This document shows positions 1-12,021 of a stretch of DNA of 64,000 nucleotides, one piece after another (positions within the stretch are counted from its first letter, which is position 1; every line of letters begins with the position of its first letter). The position numbers and the translations under genes are program-made. Origin of the DNA: Bryopsis sp. KO-2023 (taxonomy: Eukaryota; Chlorophyta; Ulvophyceae; Bryopsidales; Bryopsidaceae); contig BSYQ01000009.1 of assembly GCA_030272585.1 (NCBI GenBank), positions 3,348,001 through 3,412,000 of the forward strand, read 5' to 3'. The notes beneath the pieces were generated by a model. It searched no databases, had not been told where the DNA came from, and saw nothing but the letters and a program-made list of their open reading frames with translations.

Positions 1-2001
1 TCGGAAAAGATTCTGCAGAGGGAGAGCTTCGAAAGTAAATGATAACTAAGCCCCACACAAGCCGTTGTAGACTTGATCAATGCAACAGGTTTTCTGGATT
101 TCTTATGATGTAAAAGTTACCCCATGAATATTGCGTTGAGTAGGAATCTGCATCGCATCGCATGGTCTTGAGTTTGGAAGGGCTTTTGGAAATGCCGCCA
201 GTGTAATCATAATTTTTTTTTCCCTTTAAGGTGGTGCCTTGACAAGGGTGCTTCTATGTCCCTCTGCCCTGCTACTTTTACCTCAAGCAGTGGAGGGCTT
301 GTCAGGGGTTTGATGGCTGAAAACGACCTGGAGCCTGGTGAATGTGTAATTTCCATCAAAGAAGATATGCTAATCAGCACACAGACTGCAACTACATCCG
401 ACCTGGTAAAAGAGAATGCTGGATTGTTGCGATAAAAGGACACTTTTTATAAAAAATGTTGTGGAATTAGCTGGATGAATATTGTTGGTATCGTTCTGTG
501 CTTCACAGGGGATGGCTTTAGATGCCATGGGAGTGAAAGACGATGGTCAAAAGGCGGTGATCTGGACAATGGTGGATAGGGTTGATAAGGATTCAGAGCA
601 CACACCCTTTTGGGGGGCCTTGCCCAACAATATCGAATCAGGTACCCCCCCCCCCCCGGGAATCAGAGGTTTGATGCAAGGATCCTTGCAACCGCATCAC
701 CCATGTCTGAAGAGTGGTCCGTGAATAGGTCTGGTATGACATAGTAATTTTCAAAGGTGTTGTAGCGGTCCTATTGCAGGTTTGAGTTATGATGACGAGG
801 ATTTGGAAATGCTTAAAGGGACCCCAGCTTTTGATGAATTGAAATGTGCTAAAGAGGTGGGGCTCTCTTAACTGGTGCGTACCGGGTTCCACTCATTTCG
901 CAGCACACATTCGAAATTGGTTGCATTCCTCCCCCCCACACATTTGTCAGTTCAATCACACTCCCGAACCTCCATGGCCCTTGCACCTTTGTGTGTTTTT
1001 TTCTGTTGATTTGGTTATTGCATCATTTGGTGGTGACACAATGATTTTCTGCATATGGCAAACCCGAAACAGGGATTCCAGCAACTCCCTCATTTCTATC
1101 TGTTCTTTTTTTCTGAATTTGTTTTCTGATCGAATAATTGTACCATTGATTTTATGCGTTTCATGTCATCCCTCAGCATATCAGAGAGAGCTATGCTGCA
1201 ATAGTAGACTTGCTCAACGCACTGGTGGCCACTTACCCTGAAGACTTGACATCAGAACAATTCTCCTGGGAATCCTATCTGTGGGCAACACAGTTGTGGT
1301 ACGCATATGCCATGGAGGTACAAACCAACCCAGTCTTGTTTAATAGAATCCTGGATGTTCTGGTTCGATGACTATTTGAAATTGAAGAATCGTGTGGTGT
1401 TTTTTTTGTACATTTGTGGATTTGATGGGGTTTGAGACGTGGTCTGTCTGTGTGTTTAATCACCAGGTCGAGTTCCTGGATGGGGAGATTCGAAGCTGTC
1501 TAGTGCCTTATGCGACGCTGATGAACCACTCAATATATCCACATGTCGTGCAGTATGGAAAAATCGATCTCGCGACGAAGTCCCTCAGGTTGGGCATGTA
1601 TTTTCTGTATGATGGCTGTGTTGGCATGTCTGTCAAAAATCAACATTGAGATCAAGTCCCTTGCAAAATCGTGGGGTGGACTTTACCGCTTACCGATCAG
1701 TTGTTCCATGCAGGTTGAGGAATTTCCGGCGCTGCAAAAGAGCAGAGGAGTGCTTTCTATCGTACGGACCACTTCCCAACATCAAGCTTCTGGTCTATTA
1801 TGGATTCGCAATCCGATCCAATCCATACGATGTGCTGGAAATAGACCTCCCTGTGAGCGAATCCTCCAATCTTGTTTTGCCTGTGGTGTCTGGGTTCCGG
1901 GTTCTGTATCATTTTGGGGTTTCACATGCGTATGTATATGTTTCCTGTCAGGACTTGGAGCAGCTATATCCTCAATACTGGTATCAGTTTTTTTGGGGGC
2001 T

Positions 2002-2063
<62 letters not shown>

Positions 2064-2709
2064 TTTAGGGGGGAAAGGGGGGTCGGTGCTGTATGGTGTT
2101 TTGTTGTTTTTGAAAAGCTGCCTAATTTGATGTGTGCTGTGTGTGGAGAAACAGGATGTTGATATTAGAGATCGGCGCCACAAAATGCAAGAAGAAATCA
2201 TTCAAGAGCTCGGGATTGGAAAAAGTCATTTCGTCCGTGCTGGTCCCATTCCCCAAAAACTGTTGTGCTTTGCTATGGTTTCTGTCGCAGAAATCACAGA
2301 GCTGCAAATCATCCGAAAGACTGGCCAGGTGGGCAGAACATCGGAAAAGAAAAGTGTGCAATGTAATGAGCCCAGACAAAGTTAATTCACAGGCTTCCAT
2401 TACTGACATCCCCATTTTCAGTGTTATCAAATGTAGTCCTCAATCATTTCAACTGTAAAAAGGGAAGAAATGTTAACTTTGTGGAGTTTTCTTCCTGGGA
2501 TGGTGCAGGTATCCATACAGAAGAGCTTAGAGAAGAGAGCGCTGGAGATGCTGCTGACAGTGTTGAAAAATCAAAAGTGCCCTGCCCCCCTTCGAAAAAC
2601 AGATGGAAAAAGTAGGAGAGAATTTATCGAGGTGTACAGAGAAGGCTGCCAGCATATATTGGATTGCTCTTTGAAGGATGTGTTGCATCGAATCGATGGT
2701 TGCAAGTAG
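1..2709 (+). CDS. SET-domain lysine methyltransferase, Rubisco LSMT-like (5' end missing)
   Basis: Likely protein-lysine N-methyltransferase of the Rubisco large-subunit methyltransferase / SETD3-SETD6 type. Exons read about 231-405, 510-641, 780-856, 1177-1317, 1467-1588, 1714-1885, 2155-2328 and 2509-2709, ending in TAG; bases 1-34 may be the end of an earlier exon. The first exon carries the start of the SET fold (GLVRGLMAENDLEPGE). The fourth has the helical insert typical of this class (SYLWATQLWYAYAME). The fifth has the SET core motif LMNHSIYPH, where the Asn-His pair contacts S-adenosylmethionine in relatives, and the sixth has LLVYYGFAIRSNPYD, the post-NHS Tyr motif. The two last exons look like the helical C-terminal substrate-binding domain. 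The substrate cannot be read from sequence; Rubisco or another plastid protein is only one option because the targeting region lies outside the window. Confidence 0.82.
2001..2057 (+). repeat. (TTTA)n microsatellite in an intron
   Basis: About fourteen uninterrupted copies of TTTA lie in the sixth visible intron of the SET gene, followed by a T run and a G-rich patch. Translated, it gives a spurious Leu-Phe-Ile-Tyr repeat, which is not coding. Confidence 0.95.
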
Positions 2710-2754
2710 CATTTTGCCAGATTAGAAATTGCATGTGTTGTGATTTCCCTGACA

Positions 2755-3045
2755 CTGTTTTGGGCCAAAACGTTTTTTTCTTTTTTTAAAGACAAGTTTG
2801 GGGCCACGAAAGGGCCACATCCACCCAAAGTTCCGTAGGGCTGGTGTCACATCCCTACATTCAAGAAAACAATTGTTGTGTGGAAAACAATTCCACACAA
2901 CATTGATTTCGCAGAGAGAAATCAATCTTGTGTTCGAAATCTTGTGATTAGTTGGGTCAGCATTCTCATTTTTTTGAACGAATTGGCCACAAAAGGGCCA
3001 AAAGAAGATGAAACAGCCGAATTTAGGGAAATTTTTGGGCCCGGG
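2755..3045 (+). repeat. Dispersed repeat, copy A
   Basis: This segment aligns collinearly with the reverse complement of about 38858-39128. Shared blocks include AAAGGGCC followed by CATCCACC, then GTAGGG, then CATTCTCATTTTTT plus a GAAC box and GGCCACAAA, then ATTTAGGGA. Identity is patchy, roughly three quarters in the best blocks by eye. No coding domain is recognised. Confidence 0.7.
2874..2926. repeat. Two adjacent perfect hairpins
   Basis: A 12-bp perfect stem (2874-2885 with 2891-2902, 5-base loop) is followed at once by a 9-bp perfect stem (2902-2910 with 2918-2926, 7-base loop). They sit inside dispersed repeat copy A. The corresponding stems are not preserved in copy B. Confidence 0.85.
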
Positions 3046-3847
3046 AAGTTGAAGAAAAATACGCTGGTCGTCGTCACTCGCTCCGCCCTGTTCGCAATTA
3101 CAACCTGCTCATTTCCCCAATTATCATCATTTGAATGAAAGTAGAAATCCAATCGCTTCTGTTTCTTTCGGCGCTCCCGCCTCACCCACCAGAACTCGAT
3201 CCACGCTTGACATGATGCAGGCGGGTGTTATCAGTGCCCGCGCTGCTCTTCCGCTCCTTTGCCGCCGGCTCCAACGCTGTGGCTCGCTAGCGAAGAGGGG
3301 TGGGCTGTTGTGGTTCGTTCGGGAGGATTGGTCGTGGTCGTTGTCCCTTCTGCGAGTAAACAAATCAACGCTTCTCGGATGTATTCTGTGCAGAGGCGTG
3401 GTCGAAATCTTGCGCAAGGCCAGCTGCGGCGGCGGGGGGTGAGCCTTTTGAAAGCATTGTCGTCAGCTGGCTGACGCGTTTTGAGAACGGAACACGTTTC
3501 CGCCGTCGTTTTCGCTCCGTCGTCCATGCGTTAACACCCGCTATATGAAGCTGTTGCGTCTGTTTCGGAGCCCTTGGGTTCGGTGCGGGATGTAGATTTT
3601 CGTTCTTTTGTTGGCGCTCTTTCTTCCCTTTTTTTTTTAATTTTTTCCCACCCTGGCGAAGGTCCATTTCATTCAGCTGCACGACGTGCACGAGAGTACG
3701 GCACCTGACTTTTTTGGGGGTGTTTTTTTTTTGAAGGGCTCTCCACAAGATATTTTCCCAGTGGTACAAAACCCCTCTCACTTCATAGCCTTGCTGACAC
3801 TCGTTTCTTGTGCGCTTCTTCTGCGACGGTAAGAGATCGTCAACACG

Positions 3848-3857
3848 TTTATAAAAG
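3848..3857 (+). promoter_or_regulatory. TATA-like box upstream of the aminopeptidase gene
   Basis: The sequence TTTATAAAAG lies about 180 bases before the start codon at 4031, a plausible core promoter position if the 5' UTR is about 150 bases. No transcript evidence is available. Confidence 0.4.
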
Positions 3858-4030
3858 TCCCTCGACAAATTCTCGCTGGCCCCAAAGCGTCAAGTTTCTG
3901 GTGTCGACGTAGAAGTGTTCCTCACTGAACGGATCTCAATTGCCCGAAAGAGTGAGGTGATTCCTCTATCGAAAGGAGAAGGAAGCGAACGAAGCTGTTC
4001 CTGTATTGATTCGTCCAGACGACCGAGATC

Positions 4031-7000
4031 ATGGCGGAGGAACCGTCAACGCAATACCGAAAGGACTACTCACCGACGCCATATCTGTTCGATAGCGTCG
4101 ATCTGGACTTCGACCTGAACGAAGATGTGACGACCGTCGTATCCAAGCTCAAAGTACGACCCAACCACGCATCGGGTCCGTCTCCATCGATGGAATTGAA
4201 CGGTCGATCAGATCTCACCTTACTGGGGGTGAAAGTCAATGGGGAGGCGTGGCCAGAGGACAAATACGTCCTCAGCCCCAAGCTTTTGACGCTGAACGAC
4301 CTTCCCGAAGGCGAGTTCGACCTGGAAATCAAAACGAGCTTGAAGCCCCAGGAGAACACTGCCTTCGAGGGGTTGTACAAGTCGAGTGGGAACTACTGCA
4401 CTCAGGTCAGACATACAAACCGGGCGAGCTCTCGAGTCGGACGGGAAATTCTCAGTAGCATTGAAACCTTGGGAATGTCTTTTGGATCAGCATCCATTGA
4501 TTCGGCACTGATGAACAATGATTGGTCAACAACTTGTTTCAACCTCACACTTTTTGGCACAACTTTTTTGTCAGAGAATATACTAATTATATGTAAAAAA
4601 AAACGAGTGAGGTGGAAGGCGTTGGCGTGCTGGACAGATTCAGTTCTGTCTTTGCAGCACACTTGTCATGAACTTTGATGTTTGTTTGAAACAGTGTGAA
4701 GCGGAAGGTTACAGGGGAATCACCTTCTCCTATGACAGACCGGATGTGATGTCGACTTATCGGGTTCGCATCGAGGCTGACAAAGAAAAATACCCTGTAT
4801 TGCTGTCCAATGGAAACCCTGATGACAGCGGTGACCTGGAAAACGGAAGGTACTTATTTTACTTTATGCCACCCACAGCTCTTTTTGAGTTTGGTTGGTT
4901 TATAGGAATGTGGGTGGGGTTGGTTTTTTCTCTGGTCAACACAGATATATATTTTTTTTGACAGACTGAACCTTGTGGTGCTCCAGGCATTTCGTCGTGT
5001 GGGTGGATCCTTTCCGCAAACCGTGTTACCTTTTTGCACTCGTTGCTGGCGATTTTGCATTGGAGGAGTCCAGCTTCACGACATGCTCCGGCCGAGATGT
5101 CAAACTCAGGATCTTCACGCAAAAACACAACATCCACAAGGTTGGTTTCTGTTCAGGTTAACAGGGCCATAAGCAAATAATGCATACCAAAACACAACAG
5201 AAACAAAGCAAAAGGCATCTGACCTGGTTTTGTCATGGTGCCCAACACAGCTAAGTGAATTTTCTGTGTGTTCAGGTTGACCATGCGATGAAATCTTTGA
5301 AAGAAGCTATGAAATGGGACGAAGATCGATATGGTCGAGAATACGATCTGGATCTTTTCAACATCGTGGCTGTGGATGATTTCAACATGGGAGCGATGGA
5401 AAACAAGTCCCTCAACGTATTCAATTCGAAGTACGTCCTCGCTTTGGCCGAAACGGCGACTGATATCGATTTCCTGAACATTCAAGGTGTGGTTGGACAC
5501 GAGTACTTCCACAATTGGACCGGGAATAGGGTGACTTGCCGGGATTGGTTTCAGCTCACTTTGAAGGAGGGTTTGACCGTTTTCCGAGATCAGGTGATGA
5601 GTCAGTGTCAGCATTGTTATTACAACTCATCCATAATTATATTATATTGTAATTGTGGGTTTTTTCTTTTTGATGACGCTGATTTGTTTGTTGTGCATTG
5701 CATATTACTGATTTTGAGGAAGGGGGAGGGGGGGGGGAAATATATACTAAACGATTTCAAAAAAAAAAGGAGGATTTACATACAATGTTTCTCATTTTTC
5801 TGCTATCCAAAAATAGTGACGCTGAGCCTCGTCTTGGTTCCACTAAAGGGACTGTTAAAGAGGCATTTATTATTTCCTGCTCTCTTTGTTTGTAATCCTG
5901 ACAAAAAAAAAGTTGCCCTGTCCTTTTAACAGGAATTCTCGTCAGACATGAACTCACGTGCTGTTAAGCGAATCGATGACGTCAATCTCGTTCGAGCTGC
6001 ACAATTCAGTGAGGATGCCGGGCCCATGTCTCACCCCATTCGGCCAGACTCCTATATCAAAATGGATAACTTCTATACTCTGACAGTTTACGAAAAGGTG
6101 AGTCCTCAAATATGGAATACTAAGTGTGACCTGGTTTCTGGTTTCTTTCAAGTTTTTTGCAATTTGATGTAGTTCAGAAAAAATATGATACATAAGCAAT
6201 AATGGTTTTCAGTTTTGTGGTCTTGGATTTGAGGAACGATGTTTCTTTTGTGTGGGAAGGGTGCAGAGATCATCAGGCTTTACCAAACTGTGCTCGGTGT
6301 CGACGGGTTCAGAAAAGGACTGGACCTTTATTTCGAGAGGCATGATGGATCTGCTGTAACTTGTGACGATTTCCTCGCAGCTATGGCGGATGCTAATGGA
6401 AAAGACCTCAGTTCGCTTGCTAAGTGAGTGTTTTTTTCTGTTTTTTTTTTTTGGGGGGGGGGGGAGGAATGTTCGGATCAAATAGAGTTCATGGACTGCA
6501 TTCCTACCGTGGTGTCTCTAAGCCAACATTTTATTGGACGCTTCTTGCTCATCCAGAATTTTTTCTTTTCTAGGTGGTATGGTCAAGCTGGAACCCCCAC
6601 ATTGACTGTCTCGGGCGAGTACAATGAAGCTGAGAAAACTTACACCTTGAAAGCCAAGCAAGTGACTCCTCCCACCGCAGGCCAAGAAACCAAAGTGCCT
6701 GTACTCATCCCAATTGCTGTTGGGCTTATTGGACCTGACGGAAAAGACATCCCTATCAAACTGAAGGTACATCAAAGCCAATTTAACGCTAAAAGTCTGC
6801 AAGAAAACAAAGAAATCAGTAATTGATCACCACACACCTCACTGTGCCTGTTTGTTTTGTTTTGTTTTTCTGGTTGTGGCAAATGATGGGAAGCGACAAT
6901 GAAACAAGAATTTTGCCATTTACATTTTATGCCGACTTTGATTACCAGGGATCCTCTTCCTCACCTGCTGGCACCGTGGTTTTGGAATTCGATGAAGCTG

Positions 7001-9403
7001 AACGAGAGTTCGTTTTCGAAGGGGTGACTGCGAAACCTGTGCCATCCATTCTCAGAGATTTCTCGGCTCCAGTGGCGCTCGAGGTGGAGGGTCAAACGGA
7101 AGACGATCTTGTTTTCCTGTTTGCTAACGACAGCAATCCCTTCAACAGGTACATTCCAGTGAAAACCACATTCCCCTTCATCACTATGAGTATATATATA
7201 GAGAGAGAAATACCATCAAGAAGAATCTGGCAACCATTAACTTATGAAGAAATAGAAAGGAAACAAGCTGCGGACCTCGCTAAATTTTCAAAAGTATTTT
7301 TGATATATGGAGGTTAAATATTCACAACAGCTTGAAGGGAGAGTTTTGTCTGGATGAATTCCAAGGTAGGCAGACCATTCTTCATGGTTGGAAAAAAACC
7401 ATGCGTGGAGAATTAGATTGGCTGTGGACGAAAAAAAACATCAAGGATGATGAGAGTTGTTATGGCGGTGTCGGAACAACACAGGTGGGAAGCGGGTCAG
7501 CGGCTGTACAAGATCGTAATCAAGGATTTGTACAAGGCTGCCACGGCCAGCAGCGAAGGCTCCGTTCGAGACCGTTGCCTTGCAGCGGGTGGAGCCCCCG
7601 AGAAGCTGATCTCGGCTTTCAAGGCGGTGTTGACGGACCCTCACATTGACGGTCAATTCGCTGAGCTGGCCGCCACGATGCCTTCTCAGTCAGAGATGGT
7701 GGACCAGATCAATGAGGTGGATCCGGTGGTGCTGCATTATGTTTACGAGTTCCTGAAGTTTGAGATCGCCACGGAGCTCAAGGATTTGTTGCTGGATGTG
7801 GTCAAGAAAAACGACGAAAAGCCTGGTGAGTGCAAGCGAACCTTTTTCCTTTCCTCCACTTGAAATTTGTCGCTTCGAGGTTAAATCACAGGGGAGTGCA
7901 TGGATGCCCACATGACTGACCATCCAAACTCCTGCTTTTTTTTGTGAAAATAATTCACCGGATTTTTTGTAATGTGGAGAAATTGAAAGTGTCCATTATA
8001 GGTGGACTGGATCATCGCGCCTGACAAGCAATGAATCTGCATCCACTATGTTTGTGGTAAAAAATTGAGTCAAGTGATTTGGGTCTTTACAGGGGAGCCG
8101 TTCTCCGTAGATCCTGACAGCATTGCGAGACGTGGACTCAAGAATCGCGCTCTTTCCTACCTTTCGGAGTTGAACGACCCCGAAATCAACAAAGATATGC
8201 TGAGGAGGTTCAGAGAAGCCACCAACATGACCGACAGCGTGGCCGCTGTGAATTTCTTGCCAAACTGCGAGGAAAGGAAACTCGCACTGGAGGAGTTCTA
8301 TCAAAAATGGAAGGACGATGCGTTGGTCTGCAATAAATGGCTGTCGATGCAGGTAGGTCTTTGCCTTTTGTTCTTTCCGGAAAAAATCTTCTTTTTATGT
8401 CACTTTTTGTTCATCCTTTTTTTCTCGGGAGAATATTTTTTTATGCCACTTTTTCTTCACCCTTTTCTTTTTCCTTACTCCCTCCTCACACTTTCTTGAA
8501 ATTTCCGATGCTTCTGAAATGAAATTGGAGTGAAGTTCAATTGCTCACCTCGTTTTTGACCAATATTTTGGATTCATATTTTTCTTTTCTCCAGGCCGTG
8601 TCGAATGTCGAAAACAATCTCGCTGCAGTGAAGGGACTGCTTGACCATCCAGCGTTCTGTTTCACTAACCCCAATTGCAATTACGCTCTCGTGATGAGGT
8701 TTTCTGGCAGCCCTGTCAACTTCCACAAGGCCGATGGCTCCGGTTACACTTTCTTCGCTGAAACCGTCGCAAAGGTATATTGCATATTTTGGAGGTCGAC
8801 CAGATTTGTGTTGATTGTTGTTCTTGCGAACTTCAGCGGGCACCAGCGGAATTTTCACTACCGCTTGATTTACCATGACTTCGAATAATAAGCCACCCTC
8901 TTCAACGATGTCGAAGCAAAATCTGGTCCCAATGCCATGTTTGTGGAAGGATTAATTGCGAAGGGAAAAAATCCCGAAAAAACATGTCCATCAGTGCCGA
9001 GACTCTGGCAATATGCACGACAACGAGATGATCCGAAATATGGTCGTGCTTCGACAGCAGCTGAAGCACCTTGTAGTTTCGTGTGATATGAAAAATACCG
9101 TTTTTTAAACAAAAGTTGAATGTGGATGGAGTTTCCTGTTAGCAAACAGGAGATAAGATTTTCGAACAACGATTTGTTGATGTTCTGCTGCGATTTTTGA
9201 ATAACGATTTGTTGGTGTTCTGCTGCGAACAGTTGGACAAGGTGAACCCACAGGTGGCAGCTCGCATCATGACGGTGTTCTCTTCCTGGAGGCAAGTGGA
9301 CAAGCCCAGGCAAGCCCTGATTCGAAGCGAGCTCCAGAAGTTGATGGATGGAGGTGCACTGTCAGAGAATTCCTTCGAGGTCGTTTCACGGAGTCTCAAA
9401 TGA
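4031..9403 (+). CDS. pepN: M1-family aminopeptidase, PepN (alanyl aminopeptidase) type
   Basis: Zinc metallopeptidase that removes N-terminal residues from peptides. Twelve exons: 4031-4405, 4695-4849, 4987-5140, 5276-5593, 5933-6097, 6260-6423, 6574-6766, 6949-7148, 7485-7825, 8093-8352, 8595-8774 and 9233-9403. They sum to 2676 bases, an intact 891-residue frame, the usual PepN length of near 880. The substrate-binding motif GAMEN is present ([11 protein letters not shown]), as is the zinc site HEYFH followed by the third ligand Glu in LKEGLTVF. The last exon keeps the PepN C-terminal helical repeat end (NPQVAARIM). This bacterial-like form is also found in plants and algae. The start was chosen because [15 protein letters not shown] matches the PepN N terminus, with no targeting peptide, so a cytosolic location is inferred. 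Confidence 0.95.
9157..9226 (+). repeat. 35-bp tandem duplication abutting a 3' splice site
   Basis: Two copies, 9157-9191 and 9192-9226, differ at about three positions. The second copy ends six bases before the last exon of the aminopeptidase gene, so the acceptor GAACAG directly follows it. Confidence 0.9.
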
Positions 9404-10132
9404 GGTGTTTGAACCCTGGGGAAGGCTTTTTTGGGGGACAAAAAACTGAGGCACAAAAAAATAGATGAGAAGAGTGTAGAGTGTACTGGAAAGAATGGGG
9501 GGGTGGGTTTTTGGTGTTAGTGATATGAGGTCTTGTTTTTTCGTTTTTCTTTTGTAGTTTGTTTCGGTCGTTTACTTTCTGGAAATTTTTGCCAGTACAA
9601 GGTGGATTTGACAACTGCGAGAATATTTAAGAGTGGGACCAATTTGTAATGTTCGATCCACAAGGATGGTGGGGTGTTGGTGTCTATGTACTATTTGGGG
9701 AGGTGGTGATGCTTCGCAGCAGTGACAGACACTAAAGTCTAAATAACATCAAATCCAGGCGGGGGGGGGGGGGGAGAAAAGTTATTCTGGGCAGAACTAT
9801 CAAGACAATTTAGGCATTTTGTTTCCTTGAATCCATCCGCCAGTGTGCTATTGCAAGCCTCAACGACAGCTAATAGCAGCTAATGTAAACATAGTTTCGC
9901 AAACATCATGCTTACAGTACATTCAGCTGTTATAAACTAAACATATACCCCATGCCATTCCATAAGAACTCTACCACCTCACAGATCCTTCCTCTTGAAA
10001 CATAAAAGATTTAAGCGAAGCCGGATCATTCACACATGTATCTATTTGTCATCTTTTCCCCATGCACATTCCCAAACTGCCCCTTGGTAAAAACAAATTC
10101 AAAGTGATGATAAGATAAAACTCCAGGCAACT
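9404..10132. other. Spacer between converging aminopeptidase and BolA genes
   Basis: This is the 3' flank of two convergent genes. It contains G runs (for example near 9760-9776) and no open frame with a recognisable domain. The 3' UTRs of both genes presumably lie here. Confidence 0.6.
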
Positions 10133-10958
10133 TCAAGCCCCAGTCGATGCTTTGGACGGCTCCTCGCTGGTGGTGTTGATCTTTAGGGACAAAGCATGGA
10201 CCCCAGTTTTCATCTCTTCGTCCAGAATCTGGAACACCATTCTGTGCCGGCGAACGAGGGGCTGCCCCTCGAAAGCATCCGAAACCATTTTCACCCTGAA
10301 TCAAGGTCAAAAAAATCTGACACTCCGAGTAGCACATGACCAATGTTACCCACCCAGTCAGGTCTTGCTAAAAAAATTCACGGGGTGCTTTAACGAATGA
10401 ACCTTTTCCTTGGGTGGAGCAAACATCGAACTACCTCGAGAATAGTTCATCACCCACATTCCAGTACCATAATCGTTTGTTTCTGAGCACCCTGTTTCGA
10501 CAAGGGCTGTTGCTGCATTTTCAAAATGAACTCGCAATAAAGAAACTATTTTCAGTGTTCGACTGGCGGAGAGACAGCATTTTTGCACCTGAAATGGGTC
10601 TCAGCAGATGGGTCCCCAGATGGATTCCCAGCATGGCCAGCATGCTTGCTAGATTCGTCGATGATTTCCAAGCTCTCTGGATTAAACGCCTCTGTTAACT
10701 TCCTTCATTGAAAGAGGAAACATAGACACCCACAAGGAAAACAAAGAGAATTAGCCGAAAAAGTGCGTGGAAAGTTCTTAGGAGTTGAGGAAATGACGGC
10801 AGAAAGTAAACACTCAAATCCAAATTTGCAACTCGTATCCCAACATGAAGTAGATCCTTCGTGCGGGCCTACCTTTGAATCGATGCGAAAATCGGTTTTT
10901 CCAGCTTTTCCAGCACTTCCTTTTGATGTTTCATTGCAGTATACACTTGTCGCAGCAT
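10133..10958 (-). CDS. BOLA: BolA-like protein
   Basis: BolA proteins partner monothiol glutaredoxins in iron-sulfur cluster handling. Three exons on the minus strand, 10958-10873, 10702-10589 and 10295-10133, give an intact 120-residue frame ending in TGA. The middle exon has the BolA region IIDESSKHAGHAG, with the His typical of cluster-binding BolA1-type proteins, and ends at ETHFR. The last exon has the conserved stretch VSDAFEGQPLVRRHRMVF and LKTGVHALSLK-like EMKTGVHALSLK. The first 30 residues (MLRQVYTAMKHQ...) are basic and could be a short mitochondrial presequence, although this is inference. A 26-bp perfect palindrome lies about 200 bases upstream of the start codon. Confidence 0.9.
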
Positions 10959-12021
10959 TGCCGCCAATATAAATCGACGCCGCAGGTGTCGCAAAGAGAG
11001 GATTCAGGGGAAAAAGAGGATGCGACTGTACAGTTTTCTTGTCGACATGATTGTGATGTTTGGGTGCTGATAATGACTAATCCGTTTAACTCAATTTCAT
11101 CATGTGGTGGTGTGTGCCAGTGTGCAACGCAGCTAGAATTTCCCTCAATAGGTTCGACATATGAATCACAGATGCATCTGTGATTCAATGGCAAAGTCGG
11201 AAATATTCAGAGGGGGGTGTCATGCTTCTTTTGGGTTGCAATGGAACTCCATGTAGAAAAGGTTAGAAGGAATGTACGGTGAATTACAAGGGGCTTTCGT
11301 GAGAATTCACAGGAAGTACAAGAAGAATCGGTGTATTGGAACAGTACAGTGGGTTGTTGGAGTCCTGGGAAGAGGAAGGATAAATTGTGGTTGAGAAAAG
11401 GATAGGATCAGTTCTTGTAAGTCCCTTCAGGGCACAGCCCAAGTGTGTTCTTTGTGTGTTCCACCCAACTGCCCTCAAAAGATCGAGTCCAGTAAGCGTA
11501 TTATTACACTCCACACCGAGGGATTCTCAGAAAATGTAATCCGGTTGATCGATCTGATTTGATTGTGGTGTAGTGTTGTTTATGTTCATTTTTTTGCATT
11601 CATCTCCAGTATTTCGACTGGTCAAGATTTGTTGCTTTTATCACAACCCATCTGACGCGGCCAATCAACTTTTGCTAAGGAGTTCATGTCTCAATGTCGA
11701 ACAGTCTGGATTCCCCACGCAATGCTTCAGTCCAGTGAACTATAAGTCTTCTCCATAAATTTAGTGTGGGTATACAGAGTCTGATCTACAGACTTTCAAT
11801 TGCCACACAGTATAAATTCAATTTATCGTTTTCGATCCGTTGCATGTGGGGGAGAAAAAAATAAAAATGCGATTTCCCTCAATTTCTTCAGAAAGGAGGA
11901 AAAGAAGGAAAAGAAAGATCAACTCCAAATGTCACCCAGCTCAAATGCCAAAAATTCTGAAAAAAAATACAAGTATGAAATGCAATGGTTTTTTGTCCAC
12001 CCAACTCTTCTTCTTTTTTTT
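10959..12021. other. Spacer upstream of BolA and downstream of the plastid membrane protein
   Basis: No gene is recognised. It contains the 5' flank of BolA, including the perfect palindrome at 11162-11187, and the 3' flank of the minus-strand gene that ends at 12022. The short open frames here have no domain similarity I can see. Confidence 0.55.
11162..11187. promoter_or_regulatory. 26-bp perfect palindrome upstream of BolA
   Basis: The 26 bases read identically on both strands with no spacer, centred between 11174 and 11175 on ATGCAT. It lies about 204 bases before the BolA start codon. It could be a dimeric transcription-factor site or a cruciform-forming element; neither is shown. Confidence 0.55.

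Larger units (their letters stand above)
2710..4030. other. Spacer between the SET gene and the aminopeptidase gene
   Basis: No gene is recognised. The first part holds one copy of a dispersed repeat (about 2755-3045) with two perfect hairpins. The stretch 3150-3540 is more GC-rich and has overlapping short open frames on both strands, none with a recognisable domain. The last 200 bases are the presumed promoter and 5' UTR of the aminopeptidase gene. Confidence 0.6.

Noticed and set aside
1980-2060. Leu-Phe-Ile-Tyr repeat protein
   Set aside because: It is only the translation of the (TTTA)n intron microsatellite.
3365-3868. 167-codon minus-strand open frame near the aminopeptidase promoter
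   Set aside because: Lys/Arg/Gln-rich from homopolymer runs; covers the likely TATA box and 5' UTR of the aminopeptidase gene.
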